Assembly: GCF_001613085.1 (NCBI RefSeq)
Contig: NZ_BDBR01000002.1
Coordinates: forward strand, 496,001 to 560,000
Reading direction: 5' to 3'
DNA: 64,000 bases
Source of the DNA: Nocardia salmonicida NBRC 13393
Lineage (GTDB): Bacteria; Actinomycetota; Actinomycetes; Mycobacteriales; Mycobacteriaceae
Shown here one piece after another: positions 41,180 through 50,875 of this stretch. A model generated the notes under the pieces. That model ran no database searches and was not told the origin of the DNA. It saw only the letters and a program-made list of their open reading frames with translations. Position 1 is the first letter of the stretch. Each line of letters opens with the position of its first letter. Made by a program: the position numbers and the translations under genes.

Positions 41180-42082
41180 TCAGAGTGCGTTGATTCGGGC
41201 CAGTGCTTCGAACGCCAGATCGGCTGCCTGCCACAACGCCGTGATCTCGGTACGGACCGCGGGGGCGAGAGCGGGGTCTTGTAGGGCGAGGCCGTTGGTG
41301 AAGATCACCGTGTTCGCGCCGAGGTCGGCGGCGATGAGCAGCTGTTCGGTGGCTACGCCCGCGCCGAACAGCTGGTCGAGTCCTTCGCCGACGAAGTAGA
41401 ACCGCCACAGTGGTCCGAGGTCGGCCCCGTAGGCCGCCTTCGTGCGGTCGATGATCACGTCGCCGACCGAGGCGATTCCCGCCACGATCTTGAAGTAGTC
41501 CGGCGCGTTCTCGGGCTTGGTGGCGACCGCTGCCGCCGAATAGGTCAGGTCGACAGTCAGGTGCGCGTTGTATCCGGCCATGGCCGTGCGAGCACGCGAT
41601 GCCCCGCAGTCGCGGGCCAGCGCGAAGTAGTGCGCCCAGTGGGGTTCCGCGATGCCACCGGTGAACTCGGCGTGCAGATTGTCGAGGAACCGGCGCAGCA
41701 GTTCGAAGCTGATCGCGTGCGCGTACTCGCGGTTCACGAAGGCCGCCGGATCGCGTTGCATCGGCATCACCGCGGCGTATTCGACGCCGTCGAGCCCGAT
41801 CGCGAACAGCCCGCGCAAGTCTCGATGCTCGACGAGGATCTCGGTGATCCGATGGTGGCGGGCCACCGCGTCCTCGAGGCCGGCCAGGCTGCCCGCACCG
41901 GAGATCGCCGACGTGTCCGACAGCCGCGCGAGCTCGGCGATGTCGGCCTGCGACAGGGTCGACCCGCAGGCCGTGTCCTGTACCGCGCCGGAGGCCGGGC
42001 CTACGGGCAAGGCCAATGCCACGACCGCGACACAGGCTGCAATTCCACTCGATACGCGCACGCGCCGATTCCACCACCTCAT
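41180..42082 (-). CDS. Secreted DUF5995-like protein
   Basis: 300 residues with a signal peptide (VRVSSGIAACVAVVALALPVGPASG, cleavage about 32). The mature sequence contains NREYAHAISFELLRRFLDN, CGASRARTAMAGYNAHLTVDLTYS and VIIDRTKAAYG, which are features of DUF5995, an all-helical family with conserved MAGYNAHI and His residues. The conserved His/Asp pattern suggests metal binding or a hydrolase-like role, but no function is established. Only two Cys occur in the mature part. It is divergent from the NmrA-type gene. Confidence 0.75.
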   Translation of the reverse strand: MRWWNRRVRVSSGIAACVAVVALALPVGPASGAVQDTACGSTLSQADIAELARLSDTSAISGAGSLAGLEDAVARHHRITEILVEHRDLRGLFAIGLDGVEYAAVMPMQRDPAAFVNREYAHAISFELLRRFLDNLHAEFTGGIAEPHWAHYFALARDCGASRARTAMAGYNAHLTVDLTYSAAAVATKPENAPDYFKIVAGIASVGDVIIDRTKAAYGADLGPLWRFYFVGEGLDQLFGAGVATEQLLIAADLGANTVIFTNGLALQDPALAPAVRTEITALWQAADLAFEALARINAL

Positions 42083-42169
42083 CGGCGGATCCGCGCTTCG
42101 ACGCGCGCGCCGACCTGCTTGCTGGGCGTGTCGGCACCACCTGTCGCGCCCGCCCCATAGCCTGGACCG

Positions 42170-43018
42170 ATGCCGGAGACCATTGCGATTTCAGGAGCCA
42201 GTGGACATGTCGGCGGCCGGGTGGCCAATCTGCTCGCCGCGTCGGGCGCGCGACTGCGACTGCTCGGACGCAACGTCGACCACATCGCGCCCATCGACGG
42301 TGCCACCACAGCGACCATCGACTTCGGCGATCCGGCCAGCGTGGGCGTTGCGCTCGACGGCGTGCAGACCTTCTTCTTCGTCTCCGCCACCGAGAGCGCC
42401 GACCGGGCCGCCCAGCAGAGCGCGGTGGTGAACGCCGCGAAAGACGCGGGTGTGCAACGGATCGTGTATCTGTCCTTCGTCGGCGCGGCGCCCGACGCCA
42501 CGTTCACCTTCGGTCGCGACCACTGGTACACCGAACAGGCCATCCGCGCCTCCGGGCTCGCGTTCACCTTCCTGCGCGACAACCAATACCAGGACATCAT
42601 CCCGCACTTCGCCGATGCCGACGGAGTGATCGAGGGCCCGGCGGCCGACGGTAAGGTCGCCGCGGTCACTCGCGCCGATGTCGCCGATTGCGCTGCGGCA
42701 GTGCTCGATTCGACCGCCCACCTCGGCAAGACCTTCGACCTCACCGGTCCGCTCGCTTTCAGCCTGACCACCGCTGCCGCCGATATGACCGAGATCCTCG
42801 GTCGTCCGTTCCGCTACGTCGACCAAACCGTCGACGAGGCCTACGCCTCCCGCGCGAAATACGACGCGCCACAGTGGGAAGTCGACGGCTGGGTCAGCAC
42901 CTACACCGCGATCGCTCAGGGCGAGCTCGAGCACGTCAGCGATGCGGTCCCATACCTGACCGGCCACCCCGCCACCGACTTTCGCGATTTCCTCGCGACG
43001 CTGCCGAAGAACACCTGA
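42170..43018 (+). CDS. NmrA/atypical SDR NAD(P)-binding protein
   Basis: 282 residues. The N-terminal ISGASGHVGGRVANLLAASGARLRLLGRN is the GxxGxxG motif of atypical (NmrA-like) short-chain dehydrogenases. RIVYLSFVGAAPDATFTFGRDHWYTEQAIRAS and LAFTFLRDNQYQDIIP follow the family pattern, including the HWYTEQ segment. These proteins bind NADP and act as quinone reductases or redox sensors. It stands alone, followed by a hairpin terminator shared with the convergent permease gene. Confidence 0.85.
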   Translation: MPETIAISGASGHVGGRVANLLAASGARLRLLGRNVDHIAPIDGATTATIDFGDPASVGVALDGVQTFFFVSATESADRAAQQSAVVNAAKDAGVQRIVYLSFVGAAPDATFTFGRDHWYTEQAIRASGLAFTFLRDNQYQDIIPHFADADGVIEGPAADGKVAAVTRADVADCAAAVLDSTAHLGKTFDLTGPLAFSLTTAAADMTEILGRPFRYVDQTVDEAYASRAKYDAPQWEVDGWVSTYTAIAQGELEHVSDAVPYLTGHPATDFRDFLATLPKNT

Positions 43019-43042
43019 CCCGGCTCATCTGGGCCGGGTCAG
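43015..43042. terminator. Bidirectional hairpin between NmrA-type gene and permease gene
   Basis: CTGACCCGGC (43015-43024) pairs perfectly with 43033-43042 across an 8-nt loop, overlapping the stop of the NmrA-type gene and 11 bases from the permease stop. No T-run follows; it could act as a terminator for both convergent genes. Confidence 0.55.
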
Positions 43043-43052
43043 GCAGACCACC

Positions 43053-44636
43053 TCACACGGCGACCTCGTCGGCGACCGGGGTCTCCGTGCTCGGGGACGG
43101 CAGCAGCGAGTAGGCCAGACAGACCACTGCGAAAAGCAGATAGCCCAGCGCCACACCGGGCGCGGCAGCCCATTCGACCGCGTGCGCGTGGATCAGCCCG
43201 ATCCAGCTCAGCCCCGCGCCGATGAGCGCCGCCACTCCGCCCGCCCGGAACCGTTTGTCGAGGATGAACGTGACAATCGCGCCGAGCACCAGACCTGCCA
43301 GCACCGCACCGGAACCGAGCACCTTCAACCCGTCGTAGACCACGCCCGCTTGGCCGAGCGCGTCCGAACCGATTTTCTCCGCCGAGGTCCCGGCGGCGGT
43401 CAGCGCGTTGTCGATCTGGGTCACCGCCCATTCCGCCAGATTGGGCAGCAGCGCGGCCACGACCGCGACCGCGTGGATGCGCGGCACCGCCTGGAAGGCT
43501 TGCGCGCCGATCAGCAGGCCGATGTAGAGCAGGATCGGCACGATCGCCGGGATGGGCAGCAGCGTCGCGAGGACACCGAACAGCCCGAGCAGACACATGA
43601 TTCCGATACTCAGGCCACTGGCAAGGGAATAGCCGGTGCGCCCGCCCGCGTCCTTCCACCCCGGATGACCGATGTAGACCGCGGGCGGGAACGGTGAGCC
43701 GAAGCCGGCGCCGATCACAGCGCCGAAGCCGTCGGCCAGCAGCACACTGCGCAGGTTGTAGTTGTCGCCCGCCGCGGCGGCGCTCTCCACATTGCTCATG
43801 GCCTCGGTGAAGTTGTAGATGCCGAGTGGGATGGCGGTGGCCAGCAGCGGGGCGAGGTCGCTCAGGCCGTCGAAGAGCAGATCGAGGCGCAGGTCGGGCA
43901 AGCCGAGCGCGATATCGCCTGCGGCCTGGGCCACGTCGGGTGCCGACATGTATCCGCCGATCCAACCGATCGCCGTGCCGACCAGCAGCGCGACCAGTCC
44001 GACCGGGATATTGCCCGGCACCTTCACATCGGTGAAGAAGCCGATCAGGATGATGGCCAGCACCGGGAGCCCGATCCAGGCCACCTCCCACATCTGCGCG
44101 GCGGGGCGCATGGCGATGAAGGTGATCGATATTCCGGCCAGGGTGCCGAGCATCGCGGCGCGCGGGGTGACCTTGCGGATGTACGGCCCGACGAAGGCGC
44201 CGATCATCACGATGATCCCGATCATGAACGCCCAGGCGAGACCGGCTGCCCACGCCCGCAACGGATCTCCCGTCGCCAGGTAGATCGGCAACATCACCAC
44301 GAACACGACGATGAACATGTGCGGAACGCTCGGTCCGTAGGGCAGGGCGGTGACATCGGAGCGTCCTTCGCGCCGCGCCAGGCGCCTGGCCAGCGCCATG
44401 TAGTACAGATTGCCGAGCACGAGGGCGATACCGAGAGCCGGGAGCACCGTGCCGAGCACATCGCTGCTGGGGATCTTGACCACCGCGATGGTGAGCGTGG
44501 TCAGGGTGAGGACGTTGACCAGGATGTTGAACGCCAGGCCGAAGAAGGCGTTGGTGTCTCCCCTGGTCCACCACGGAAGTGCCAATGGCGCGGGGGGTTC
44601 TGGTGCGGTGGTCGTTTTCGAGGTGTCGACGGACAT
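43053..44636 (-). CDS. NCS2-like permease of the biuret/allophanate operon
   Basis: 527 residues with 12-14 hydrophobic segments. It shows NCS2-type features: ITFIAMRPAAQMWEVAWIGLPVLAIILIGFF, then the conserved IPLGIYNFTEAMSNVESAAAAGDNYNLR helix (equivalent to the TM8 substrate-binding Glu helix) and the FGSPFPPAVYIGHPGWKDAGGRTGYS segment (TM10-like). It follows the cysteine hydrolase gene by 15 bases and completes an operon with the allophanate hydrolase. Transport of biuret or a related ureide/pyrimidine across the cytoplasmic membrane is the natural inference. The usual NCS2 substrates are uracil, xanthine and urate. Confidence 0.8.
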   Translation of the reverse strand: MSVDTSKTTTAPEPPAPLALPWWTRGDTNAFFGLAFNILVNVLTLTTLTIAVVKIPSSDVLGTVLPALGIALVLGNLYYMALARRLARREGRSDVTALPYGPSVPHMFIVVFVVMLPIYLATGDPLRAWAAGLAWAFMIGIIVMIGAFVGPYIRKVTPRAAMLGTLAGISITFIAMRPAAQMWEVAWIGLPVLAIILIGFFTDVKVPGNIPVGLVALLVGTAIGWIGGYMSAPDVAQAAGDIALGLPDLRLDLLFDGLSDLAPLLATAIPLGIYNFTEAMSNVESAAAAGDNYNLRSVLLADGFGAVIGAGFGSPFPPAVYIGHPGWKDAGGRTGYSLASGLSIGIMCLLGLFGVLATLLPIPAIVPILLYIGLLIGAQAFQAVPRIHAVAVVAALLPNLAEWAVTQIDNALTAAGTSAEKIGSDALGQAGVVYDGLKVLGSGAVLAGLVLGAIVTFILDKRFRAGGVAALIGAGLSWIGLIHAHAVEWAAAPGVALGYLLFAVVCLAYSLLPSPSTETPVADEVAV

Positions 44637-44651
44637 GGTGGATCCTGTTCG

Positions 44652-45335
44652 CTAGGCCGTGACGGGGGCTGTGGTGGTGAGTGCGGCGATGACATCCGCC
44701 GAGTCGGCGACCCAGCCGAAGATCGCGCCCTGGGCGGCGATCATCGCGAGCCCGACGCGCTGGAATTCGGGGAAATACGAGCCGACACAGTCCGCGACGA
44801 CGAGGCATTCGTAGCCGCGGTCGTTGGCCTCGCGCACGGTGGTGTGCACGCAGACCTCGGTGGTGACGCCGGCGACGAGCAACGTGGTGATCGAATTCTG
44901 TTGCAGCACAGTGGCCAGGTCGGTCGCGTAGAACGCGCCCTTGCCCGGCTTGTTGATGACGGTCTCGCCGTCGAGCGGCGCCAGTTCGTCGATGATGTCG
45001 TGGCCGTATTCGCCGCGGATCAGGATGCGCCCGAACCGTCCCGGATCGCCGATCCGCTGAGACGGGTTGCCGCGCCGCAGTTTCGCCGGTGGACAATCGG
45101 AGAGATCGGGCAGGTGCCCTTCTCTGGTGTGGATCACGGTGATGCCCGCCGCTCGCGCGGACGCGAGTAGCTCGGCGAGCGGTTCGATCACGGTACGCAA
45201 CAGGGCCACATCGTTGCCGAGGCTTTCGCCGAACCCGCCGGGCAGCAGGAAGTCTCGCTGCATGTCGATGATGACGAGCGCCGTCGTCGCGGGATCGAAG
45301 GACAAGGGGGTCGGGTCGGCGGGGATTTCGGTCAT
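44652..45335 (-). CDS. biuH: Cysteine hydrolase (isochorismatase superfamily), probable biuret hydrolase
   Basis: 227 residues from ATG at 45335, which overlaps the stop of the allophanate hydrolase gene (ATGA). The triad of this superfamily is visible: Asp in [10 protein letters not shown], Lys in [13 protein letters not shown], Cys in [11 protein letters not shown]. The segments [37 protein letters not shown] and [10 protein letters not shown] match the biuret hydrolase group as I remember it. The enzyme would cut biuret to allophanate and ammonia, and its partner upstream would finish the job. A related cysteine amidase activity cannot be excluded. Confidence 0.75.
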   Translation of the reverse strand: MTEIPADPTPLSFDPATTALVIIDMQRDFLLPGGFGESLGNDVALLRTVIEPLAELLASARAAGITVIHTREGHLPDLSDCPPAKLRRGNPSQRIGDPGRFGRILIRGEYGHDIIDELAPLDGETVINKPGKGAFYATDLATVLQQNSITTLLVAGVTTEVCVHTTVREANDRGYECLVVADCVGSYFPEFQRVGLAMIAAQGAIFGWVADSADVIAALTTTAPVTA

Positions 45336-46717
45336 CGTCGCTCCTGAAGGGATACCGGGCCGAGGTGATGGGGCAGAGCCGCGGTGCGCGGCTCGTCGAG
45401 CAGCCGCGCGGCGGCGGCGAGGACGACATCGTCGGCGAGCGCCGGGCCGAAGACCATGAGCGAGACCGGTCTTCCGTCGCGCGTGGTGCCTGCGGGGACC
45501 GCGATGGCGGTCAGGTCGAGGAGATTGCCGAAGTGGGTGTAGTGGCCGAGCACGGTATTGGTCGCGATCGGGTCGGCCAGCACTTGGTCGACGGTGAACG
45601 TGGTGCCGATGGTCGGCACGATCACCGCGTCGACCTCGTCCCACATGCGGTTGACCTGCGCGCGCAGTGTCTGCAGTCGCTGTTGCGCGCGGAACACGTC
45701 CACGGCGCTGAATTGTTTTCCGCTGTCGAGGATTTCCCGGATCACGGGCAGAATCGAGTCCGGCCGTTCGGTCAGGAACTCCTCGAATTCGACCAGGCGT
45801 TCGGCGACCCACGGGCCCTGGTAGAGCAGAGCGCCCGCCGCGAGGAACGGCGCGAGGGTCATGTCGACGCAATCGAATCCCTTGCCCGGCAGCCGGTCTC
45901 GCGCGCCGAGGTGCGCGGCGCGCATGGCGTCGTCGCCGAAGAACTCGAGCTCCTGCGGTGCCGGTAACCCGAGCCGGATCGGGCCGCCGGAGAATCGCCC
46001 GCCCCTGGCGCGGGTCCACGGATCCTCGTGATCAACCGCCATGATCACCTCCGCGACCAGATCCAGGTCCTCGACCGTGGTCGCCATCAGGGTGAGGCAG
46101 TCCAGCGACTTACAGGCGGGCACAAGCCCCACGGTGCTGATCAGGCCACGGGAAGGCTTCCAGCCGACGATGCCGTTGAGCGCGGCGGGCACACGGCCCG
46201 ATCCCGCCGTATCGGTGGCCACACAGAACGGCACCTGTCCGAGCGCGACGGCGAGCGCGGATCCGGAACTGGAACCGCCGGAGATCAGATCGCCGCCGAA
46301 GACGCTGCGCGGCACCGGATACGGGGTCCTTGTTCCGTTGAGCCCGGTGGCGAACTGGTCGAGATTGGTCTTGCCGACGAACAACGCGCCCGCGTCGAGC
46401 AAGCGTTGCACCGCCGGTGCAGTGCGGGTGGCCACATAGGCGTAGTCGGGGCAGGCCAGGGTTGTCGGGTAGCCGGCGACGTCGATACTGTCCTTCACCC
46501 CGAACGGCACGCCGTACAGCGGCAGCGTCAGTGCGCCCGGCCTGCGTTCGATAGCCGCTGCGGCAGCGAGCAACTCGGCACGCGACACCGGAGTGATCCA
46601 GGTGCCGTCGTCGCCGCGCGCGGCGATCGCGTCGGCCACCCGTTCCGCGGTTCTGGTCGGGGAGCCGCTACCACCCTGATGCTGGGTGAGAATTTCGGTG
46701 ACCGTAGAGCCTGTCAT
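45332..46717 (-). CDS. atzF: Allophanate hydrolase (amidase-signature, AtzF-like)
   Basis: 461 residues. The amidase-signature triad is present: Lys in FGVKDSIDV, cis-Ser in [16 protein letters not shown], Ser in [46 protein letters not shown] is the typical allophanate hydrolase stretch. The extra C-terminal domain found in some AtzF and urea amidolyase forms is absent, so this is the short form. It would convert allophanate to two ammonia and carbon dioxide. Gene order GntR - atzF - biuH - permease, with overlapping coding regions, supports biuret nitrogen use. Confidence 0.85.
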   Translation of the reverse strand: MTGSTVTEILTQHQGGSGSPTRTAERVADAIAARGDDGTWITPVSRAELLAAAAAIERRPGALTLPLYGVPFGVKDSIDVAGYPTTLACPDYAYVATRTAPAVQRLLDAGALFVGKTNLDQFATGLNGTRTPYPVPRSVFGGDLISGGSSSGSALAVALGQVPFCVATDTAGSGRVPAALNGIVGWKPSRGLISTVGLVPACKSLDCLTLMATTVEDLDLVAEVIMAVDHEDPWTRARGGRFSGGPIRLGLPAPQELEFFGDDAMRAAHLGARDRLPGKGFDCVDMTLAPFLAAGALLYQGPWVAERLVEFEEFLTERPDSILPVIREILDSGKQFSAVDVFRAQQRLQTLRAQVNRMWDEVDAVIVPTIGTTFTVDQVLADPIATNTVLGHYTHFGNLLDLTAIAVPAGTTRDGRPVSLMVFGPALADDVVLAAAARLLDEPRTAALPHHLGPVSLQERR

Positions 46718-46774
46718 GTTGTCGATTGTCGACAGAAAGTATGACGGCGGTGGGATCTGTCTGTATCGGACGTG

Positions 46775-47446
46775 TTAGCAGATACCGAGTTTCAGGTATG
46801 TTTGCTCGCCGTGCCTGCGCAGCGCGGCCTCGGCCCGGAGCGGATCATTGGCCTGCAGCGCGGTGAGCAGTTCCTGATGTCTGCGCACGCCCTCGCGACG
46901 AGCACCCGCCTCGGTTTCCTCGCGCAGATTGCGCGCCATCGCGAGCTGAAGTTTCACCAGCACCTGCTCGTACACCAGATCCAGCTGCCGATTGCCAGCC
47001 AGCGCGACGATTTCGACGTGGAAGCGACGGTGGGCATCGTCGCGGGCGACCCAGTCCGCACGCCGGTCCGCCGCGGTCAGTTCCGCCAACGCGGCACGGA
47101 CCCGGCTCAGCCGTCGCGGCAGATCCGCAGACGGGAGCGCGGCGGACAGCGCGTGCTGCTCCAGCGCCCGCCGCACCTCGAACAGCTGCACGATATCCTG
47201 CGCCGACCACACGACCACGCGGTATCCGCGCCGTGGCAGGTGCTCGACCAGACCCTGCTCGGCCAAGCGGCGCAATGCCTCACGCACCGGCGCTCGGCTG
47301 ATACCCAGCCGCGCGCACAGCGCCTCCTCACCAACCCGCTCCCCCGGTGCCAAGGCGCCGCCGAGCACCTCCGCACGCACGTGGTCGGCGGTCATCTCCA
47401 CCAGACTCGCCGGGAGATCGGACGAATTCGATGCGGCTGCCGTCAT
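46775..47446 (-). CDS. GntR/FadR (FCD) family regulator of the biuret operon
   Basis: 223 residues. The winged HTH is canonical (VRAEVLGGALAPGERVGEEALCARLGISRAPVREALRRLAEQGLVE), and the FCD ligand domain follows with metal/ligand residues in ARDDAHRRFHVEIVALAGN and RHQELLTALQANDP. It lies 57 bases upstream of atzF on the same strand. The gap holds TTGTCGATTGTCGACA (a nested TGTCGACA palindrome), a plausible autoregulatory operator. The inducer is probably biuret, allophanate or a downstream signal; unverified. Confidence 0.88.
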   Translation of the reverse strand: MTAAASNSSDLPASLVEMTADHVRAEVLGGALAPGERVGEEALCARLGISRAPVREALRRLAEQGLVEHLPRRGYRVVVWSAQDIVQLFEVRRALEQHALSAALPSADLPRRLSRVRAALAELTAADRRADWVARDDAHRRFHVEIVALAGNRQLDLVYEQVLVKLQLAMARNLREETEAGARREGVRRHQELLTALQANDPLRAEAALRRHGEQTYLKLGIC

Positions 47447-47488
47447 GAGTCGAGTCTACGAACACCGAGCGCGGTGGCGCCGACGCCG

Positions 47489-48775
47489 CTAGACCAGGCG
47501 CAGGCTGGCGATCATCTTCTGAGCCTGGTCAGCGGTGAGTTCGCCGGTGGCGCCCCGGTCGACGAGGATGGTCAGTACGAGGGTGGTGTTTGCTGCGTTG
47601 CGGAACCCGAAGGTGTACACGGAGTAGGCGTTCGCCGTGCAACCCGGGATCTGGGGGGTCCACGCGCCGGAGGTCTCCACGAATTGCCCGCTGACGCCGC
47701 TCTGGGTCTTCAGCGACGTAGGCGTGCTGATCTTTCCGCCGGTCGGATCCGAATATCCGCCTGCCGCGGAGATTTTCGCGACGCTCTTGGCGGCGGCAGC
47801 GAGGTCGTTTTCCGTGCTCGAGGTAACGGCGGCCATGGCACGGTAGACCGAGCCGGGGCAGTAGCTGGCGCCCTCGGTGGCCTGACCGCGTCCGTCCACC
47901 GAGCCGGTCGCGCTGGTGAACGACATCGGGTCGGAGTCGGAGTGGATGGTCCAGGCCGACGGCACGTCGTAGGCGACGCGATAGGTCGGGATGAGCACAC
48001 CTTTCGAGCCCGGGGCCAGGGGTGCGGTACTCGTGCCCGACAGTGGTCCCGCCTTCGTGGTGGTGCTCGTACCCGCCGACGCCGAGGACTCGTCGGAGGA
48101 ACGGGCGGCAAACGCGGCCGCGACCCCGACTCCGATCACCAGCAGCAGGACGACACCCACCACCGCGATGATCATGCCCGAGCCGCCATTGCGACGCGGT
48201 GGGGGCGAATACTGCTGTGGCGCAGGAGCATAGCCGTAAGGCTGCTGCCCGTATCCCGGCTGGGCGAAGGGCTGCTGGCCTGATCCGTACTGCTGCCCGT
48301 ACGGCTGTTGGCCTGTTCCCGGCTGGTACGGCTGCCCACTGCCGGGTTGCGGGGCATACGGATCCTGGCCCACCCCGGGTTGCGGCCCATATGTTGGCTG
48401 CCCGACCACTGTCGGCGGCGCGAACGGATGCTGGCCACTGCCCGGTTGCCCCGCCCCGGACTGCTGCCACGGTGGCTGCGGTCCGGTACCGGGTTGCTGT
48501 CCGTATGGCTGTTCGCCGGTCCCTGGTTGTCCGAACGGGTGCTGCCCGACGACTGTTGGCGGCGCGTACGGATGCTGGCCGCTACCTGACTGCTGCCATG
48601 GCGACTGCTCCCCCGTTCCCGGCTGCTGTCCGGGTGCCGGCTGCGCACCGCCTGGCTGACCCTGGTTGCCGGGAGCTCTCAGGATGGTGGGGTCCGAGGC
48701 CGGTTGCGCCGAGGAGTCAGGGGTGGAGCCTGAGATTTCGGGCGCCTCCCACCACCGATCACTGTCGTTTGCCAC
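47489..48775 (-). CDS. Membrane-anchored protein with Gln/Pro/Gly-rich repeats and extracytoplasmic domain
   Basis: 428 residues from a GTG at 48775; the longer frame upstream is not expected. Residues about 30-190 are low-complexity PGTGQQPYGQ-type repeats with two near-copies of GQHP(Y/F)APPTVVGQ. One membrane helix follows (GMIIAVVGVVLLLVIGVGVAAAFAA, about 202-226). The C-terminal 200 residues are extracytoplasmic, with a beta-rich fold (PTYRVAYDVPSAWTIHSDSDP, TFGFRNAANTTLVLTILVDRG) and two Cys. This layout is common for actinobacterial proteins of unknown function. It precedes an IclR gene on the same strand. Confidence 0.75.
   Translation of the reverse strand: MANDSDRWWEAPEISGSTPDSSAQPASDPTILRAPGNQGQPGGAQPAPGQQPGTGEQSPWQQSGSGQHPYAPPTVVGQHPFGQPGTGEQPYGQQPGTGPQPPWQQSGAGQPGSGQHPFAPPTVVGQPTYGPQPGVGQDPYAPQPGSGQPYQPGTGQQPYGQQYGSGQQPFAQPGYGQQPYGYAPAPQQYSPPPRRNGGSGMIIAVVGVVLLLVIGVGVAAAFAARSSDESSASAGTSTTTKAGPLSGTSTAPLAPGSKGVLIPTYRVAYDVPSAWTIHSDSDPMSFTSATGSVDGRGQATEGASYCPGSVYRAMAAVTSSTENDLAAAAKSVAKISAAGGYSDPTGGKISTPTSLKTQSGVSGQFVETSGAWTPQIPGCTANAYSVYTFGFRNAANTTLVLTILVDRGATGELTADQAQKMIASLRLV
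48196..48690. repeat. Low-complexity coding repeat (Gln/Pro/Gly-rich) inside the 47489 gene
   Basis: About 500 bases encode tandem-like PGTG/QQPYGQ units, including two copies of a unit ending in APPTVVGQ. Codon use follows the reading frame, so the repeat is under coding constraint. Such segments expand and contract readily. Confidence 0.7.
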
Positions 48776-48952
48776 GGCCCGTCCTTCCTCGCCCTCCGCC
48801 TCCGCGACCGTCGAGCGGGTCGCATTCGGGCAGATCCACCCCTCAGCGTAATGGCGAACCGCCGCTGCCGAGTACTCGAAACCGGAGGAACACAACCCGT
48901 TCGGCGCGAGAGGTGATCACCCTTGTCCAGGTTCTGACCGGCAGCGCGCGAT

Positions 48953-49882
48953 TCAGTCCCCTGGTACGCCTGCGGTAATCCGGTCCGCGGCCGCCACTGT
49001 CGCCGCACCGAGCTCACTCAGTGCCCGGCTCGACAAGCGGGTGTCGGGGCAGCTGACGACCGCTGCCACTACCGCACCGTTGCGATCGCGGATGGGGGCG
49101 GCGAGGGTCACTACCGCGTTCTCGGGGCCGAGTTCATCGGGCAGGTAGTCGATGGTGATCAGTTCGGTGATGACGGAACCGAGTTGAGCGCGCAGGGCGG
49201 CGGTGATCGGCGTATCGCGCAAACCCGCCAGGACTTCCAGCATCGGCGTCGAGTCGTCGACCAGTCGTTCGACGGAGTAGCCGCGGGTCCGGATCTCGGC
49301 GAGTACACGGGCTAGGCGGTCGCGGTGAGCCGAGTTCGCTGTCGCGAGCCATGCCTGCCTGACGGGTTCCGTTGCCCAGGCGATGAATTCGCGGCAGACA
49401 GGCGGTGCCAGCGGAAGGCGCCGACCCGGGCGAATCCAGCCCGCCGACGGATGACCGACGACCTCGGTGACCACGATGCTCTCCCCATCGCGTTCGGCGA
49501 GGAACACCGGCACGCCGGCCTGCTCGGACAGCGCTCGCAGGTGCGCCACCGCGGTGCGGCGCAGCGGGAACGCCAATTCGGCACGCCTGGCCACTGTCAG
49601 TAGCCGCAAGCCGATGCCGTAGCAGCCGTCCTCGTCACGCATCGTCCAGCCGTCGGCGGTGAGCTGGGTGAGCACGGCGTGCGCGGTGGCCCGCGAGAGC
49701 CCCGCTTCTCGCACGATGCGGGCCAGCGACAGCCGTTCGGTTGCCCGCCGTGACAGCAGCTCGAGCACCTTCACCACGCGCTGCGTCGGCGGCGACGCGG
49801 CGCCGGAAATCTCGGCATCACCGGACGAATCCGGGGCCGCCTCTTGACCGGCGAGCTCGGCCCGGCTTATCGTCGGTGTCAC
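48953..49882 (-). CDS. IclR family regulator, divergent from the cysD operon
   Basis: About 309 residues from a GTG at 49882; a TTG at 49894 would add four. The N-terminal winged HTH is TQRVVKVLELLSRRATERLSLARIVREAGLSRATAHAVLTQL. The C-terminal IclR effector domain follows: FLAERDGESIVVTEVVGHPSAGW, PLAPPVCREFIAWATEPV, IRTRGYSVERLVDDSTPMLEV. It faces the cysD operon across an interval with the palindrome GTCGAATATTCGAC, so it probably controls the sulfation operon. The ligand is unknown. Confidence 0.88.
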   Translation of the reverse strand: MTPTISRAELAGQEAAPDSSGDAEISGAASPPTQRVVKVLELLSRRATERLSLARIVREAGLSRATAHAVLTQLTADGWTMRDEDGCYGIGLRLLTVARRAELAFPLRRTAVAHLRALSEQAGVPVFLAERDGESIVVTEVVGHPSAGWIRPGRRLPLAPPVCREFIAWATEPVRQAWLATANSAHRDRLARVLAEIRTRGYSVERLVDDSTPMLEVLAGLRDTPITAALRAQLGSVITELITIDYLPDELGPENAVVTLAAPIRDRNGAVVAAVVSCPDTRLSSRALSELGAATVAAADRITAGVPGD

Positions 49883-49898
49883 AATACCGAACAATAGC

Positions 49899-49943
49899 GT
49901 CGAATATTCGACATCGCAACCCGTCGGGGAATGTTTTCCGACG
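49899..49943. promoter_or_regulatory. Operators between IclR and cysD
   Basis: GTCGAATATTCGAC (49899-49912) is a perfect 14-bp palindrome. A second, imperfect dyad CGTCGG...CCGACG spans 49922-49943. Both lie 27-71 bases upstream of the cysD start and just upstream of the IclR start, as expected for an IclR-type operator region. Confidence 0.7.
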
Positions 49944-49969
49944 AAATGCGCGAATGAAGTGGGTGAACA

Positions 49970-50875
49970 GTGCAGACGGGGTACGAGTTATCGCATCTGG
50001 CGGCCTTGGAGGCCGAGTCGGTGCACATCTTCCGGGAGGTCGCGGCCACGCTCGCGCGACCGGCGCTGCTCTTTTCCGGCGGCAAGGATTCCGCCGTGCT
50101 GCTGCACCTGGCGCGGCGCGCCTTCTGGCCCGCGCCGCTGCCGTTTCCGCTGCTGCACGTGGACACCGGCCACAACTTCGACGAGGTGATCGAGTTCCGC
50201 GACCGCACCGCCGAGCGCACCGGTGCCCGCCTGGAAGTCGCCCGCGTACAGGACGACATCGACGCGGGTCGCGCCGTGGAGCGCCCGGGCGGCACCCGCA
50301 ATCCCTTGCAGACCACCACCTTGCTGCGCGCTATCGCCGAGCACCGGTTCGACGCGGCATTCGGCGGCGCGCGCCGCGACGAGGAGAAGGCCCGCGCCAA
50401 GGAACGGGTGTTCAGCTTCCGCAACAGTTTCGGCGAGTGGGACCCCCGAGCCCAGCGGCCCGAGGTATGGAACCTCTACAACGGTCGCCATCAGCCCGGC
50501 GAACACATCCGGGTGTTCCCGCTGTCGAACTGGACCGAGCTCGACATCTGGGAGTACATCGATCGCGAGGCCGTCGAGCTGCCCTCGCTGTACTACGCGC
50601 ACCGGCGTCAGGTGATCGAGCGCGACGGGATGCTGCTGTCGGCGACACGCTTCGTCACCGCGGCCCCCGGCGAACGCACCTTCGAAGCCACCGTCCGGTT
50701 CCGCACCGTCGGCGACGCCACCTGCACCGGCTGCGTCGAGAGCACCGCCGACACCCCGGCGAAGGTGATCGCCGAGACCGCCGCCACCCGGCTCACCGAA
50801 CGCGGCGCCACTCGCGCCGACGACCGGATCTCCGAGACCGGCATGGAAGACCGCAAGCGAGAGGGCTATTTCTGA
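49970..50875 (+). CDS. cysD: Sulfate adenylyltransferase subunit 2
   Basis: 301 residues from a GTG at 49970. It shows the PP-loop motif LLFSGGKDSAVLLHLARRAF for ATP, LHVDTGHNFDEVIEFRD, FGGARRDEEKARAKERVFSFR, and LSNWTELDIWEYI, all typical of CysD, and a C-terminal MEDRKREGYF. With CysN it makes adenosine 5'-phosphosulfate from sulfate and ATP in the cytosol. Its TGA overlaps the ATG of cysNC. Location next to a sulfotransferase, without the usual assimilatory cysH, suggests the product feeds sulfation. Confidence 0.95.
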   Translation: MQTGYELSHLAALEAESVHIFREVAATLARPALLFSGGKDSAVLLHLARRAFWPAPLPFPLLHVDTGHNFDEVIEFRDRTAERTGARLEVARVQDDIDAGRAVERPGGTRNPLQTTTLLRAIAEHRFDAAFGGARRDEEKARAKERVFSFRNSFGEWDPRAQRPEVWNLYNGRHQPGEHIRVFPLSNWTELDIWEYIDREAVELPSLYYAHRRQVIERDGMLLSATRFVTAAPGERTFEATVRFRTVGDATCTGCVESTADTPAKVIAETAATRLTERGATRADDRISETGMEDRKREGYF

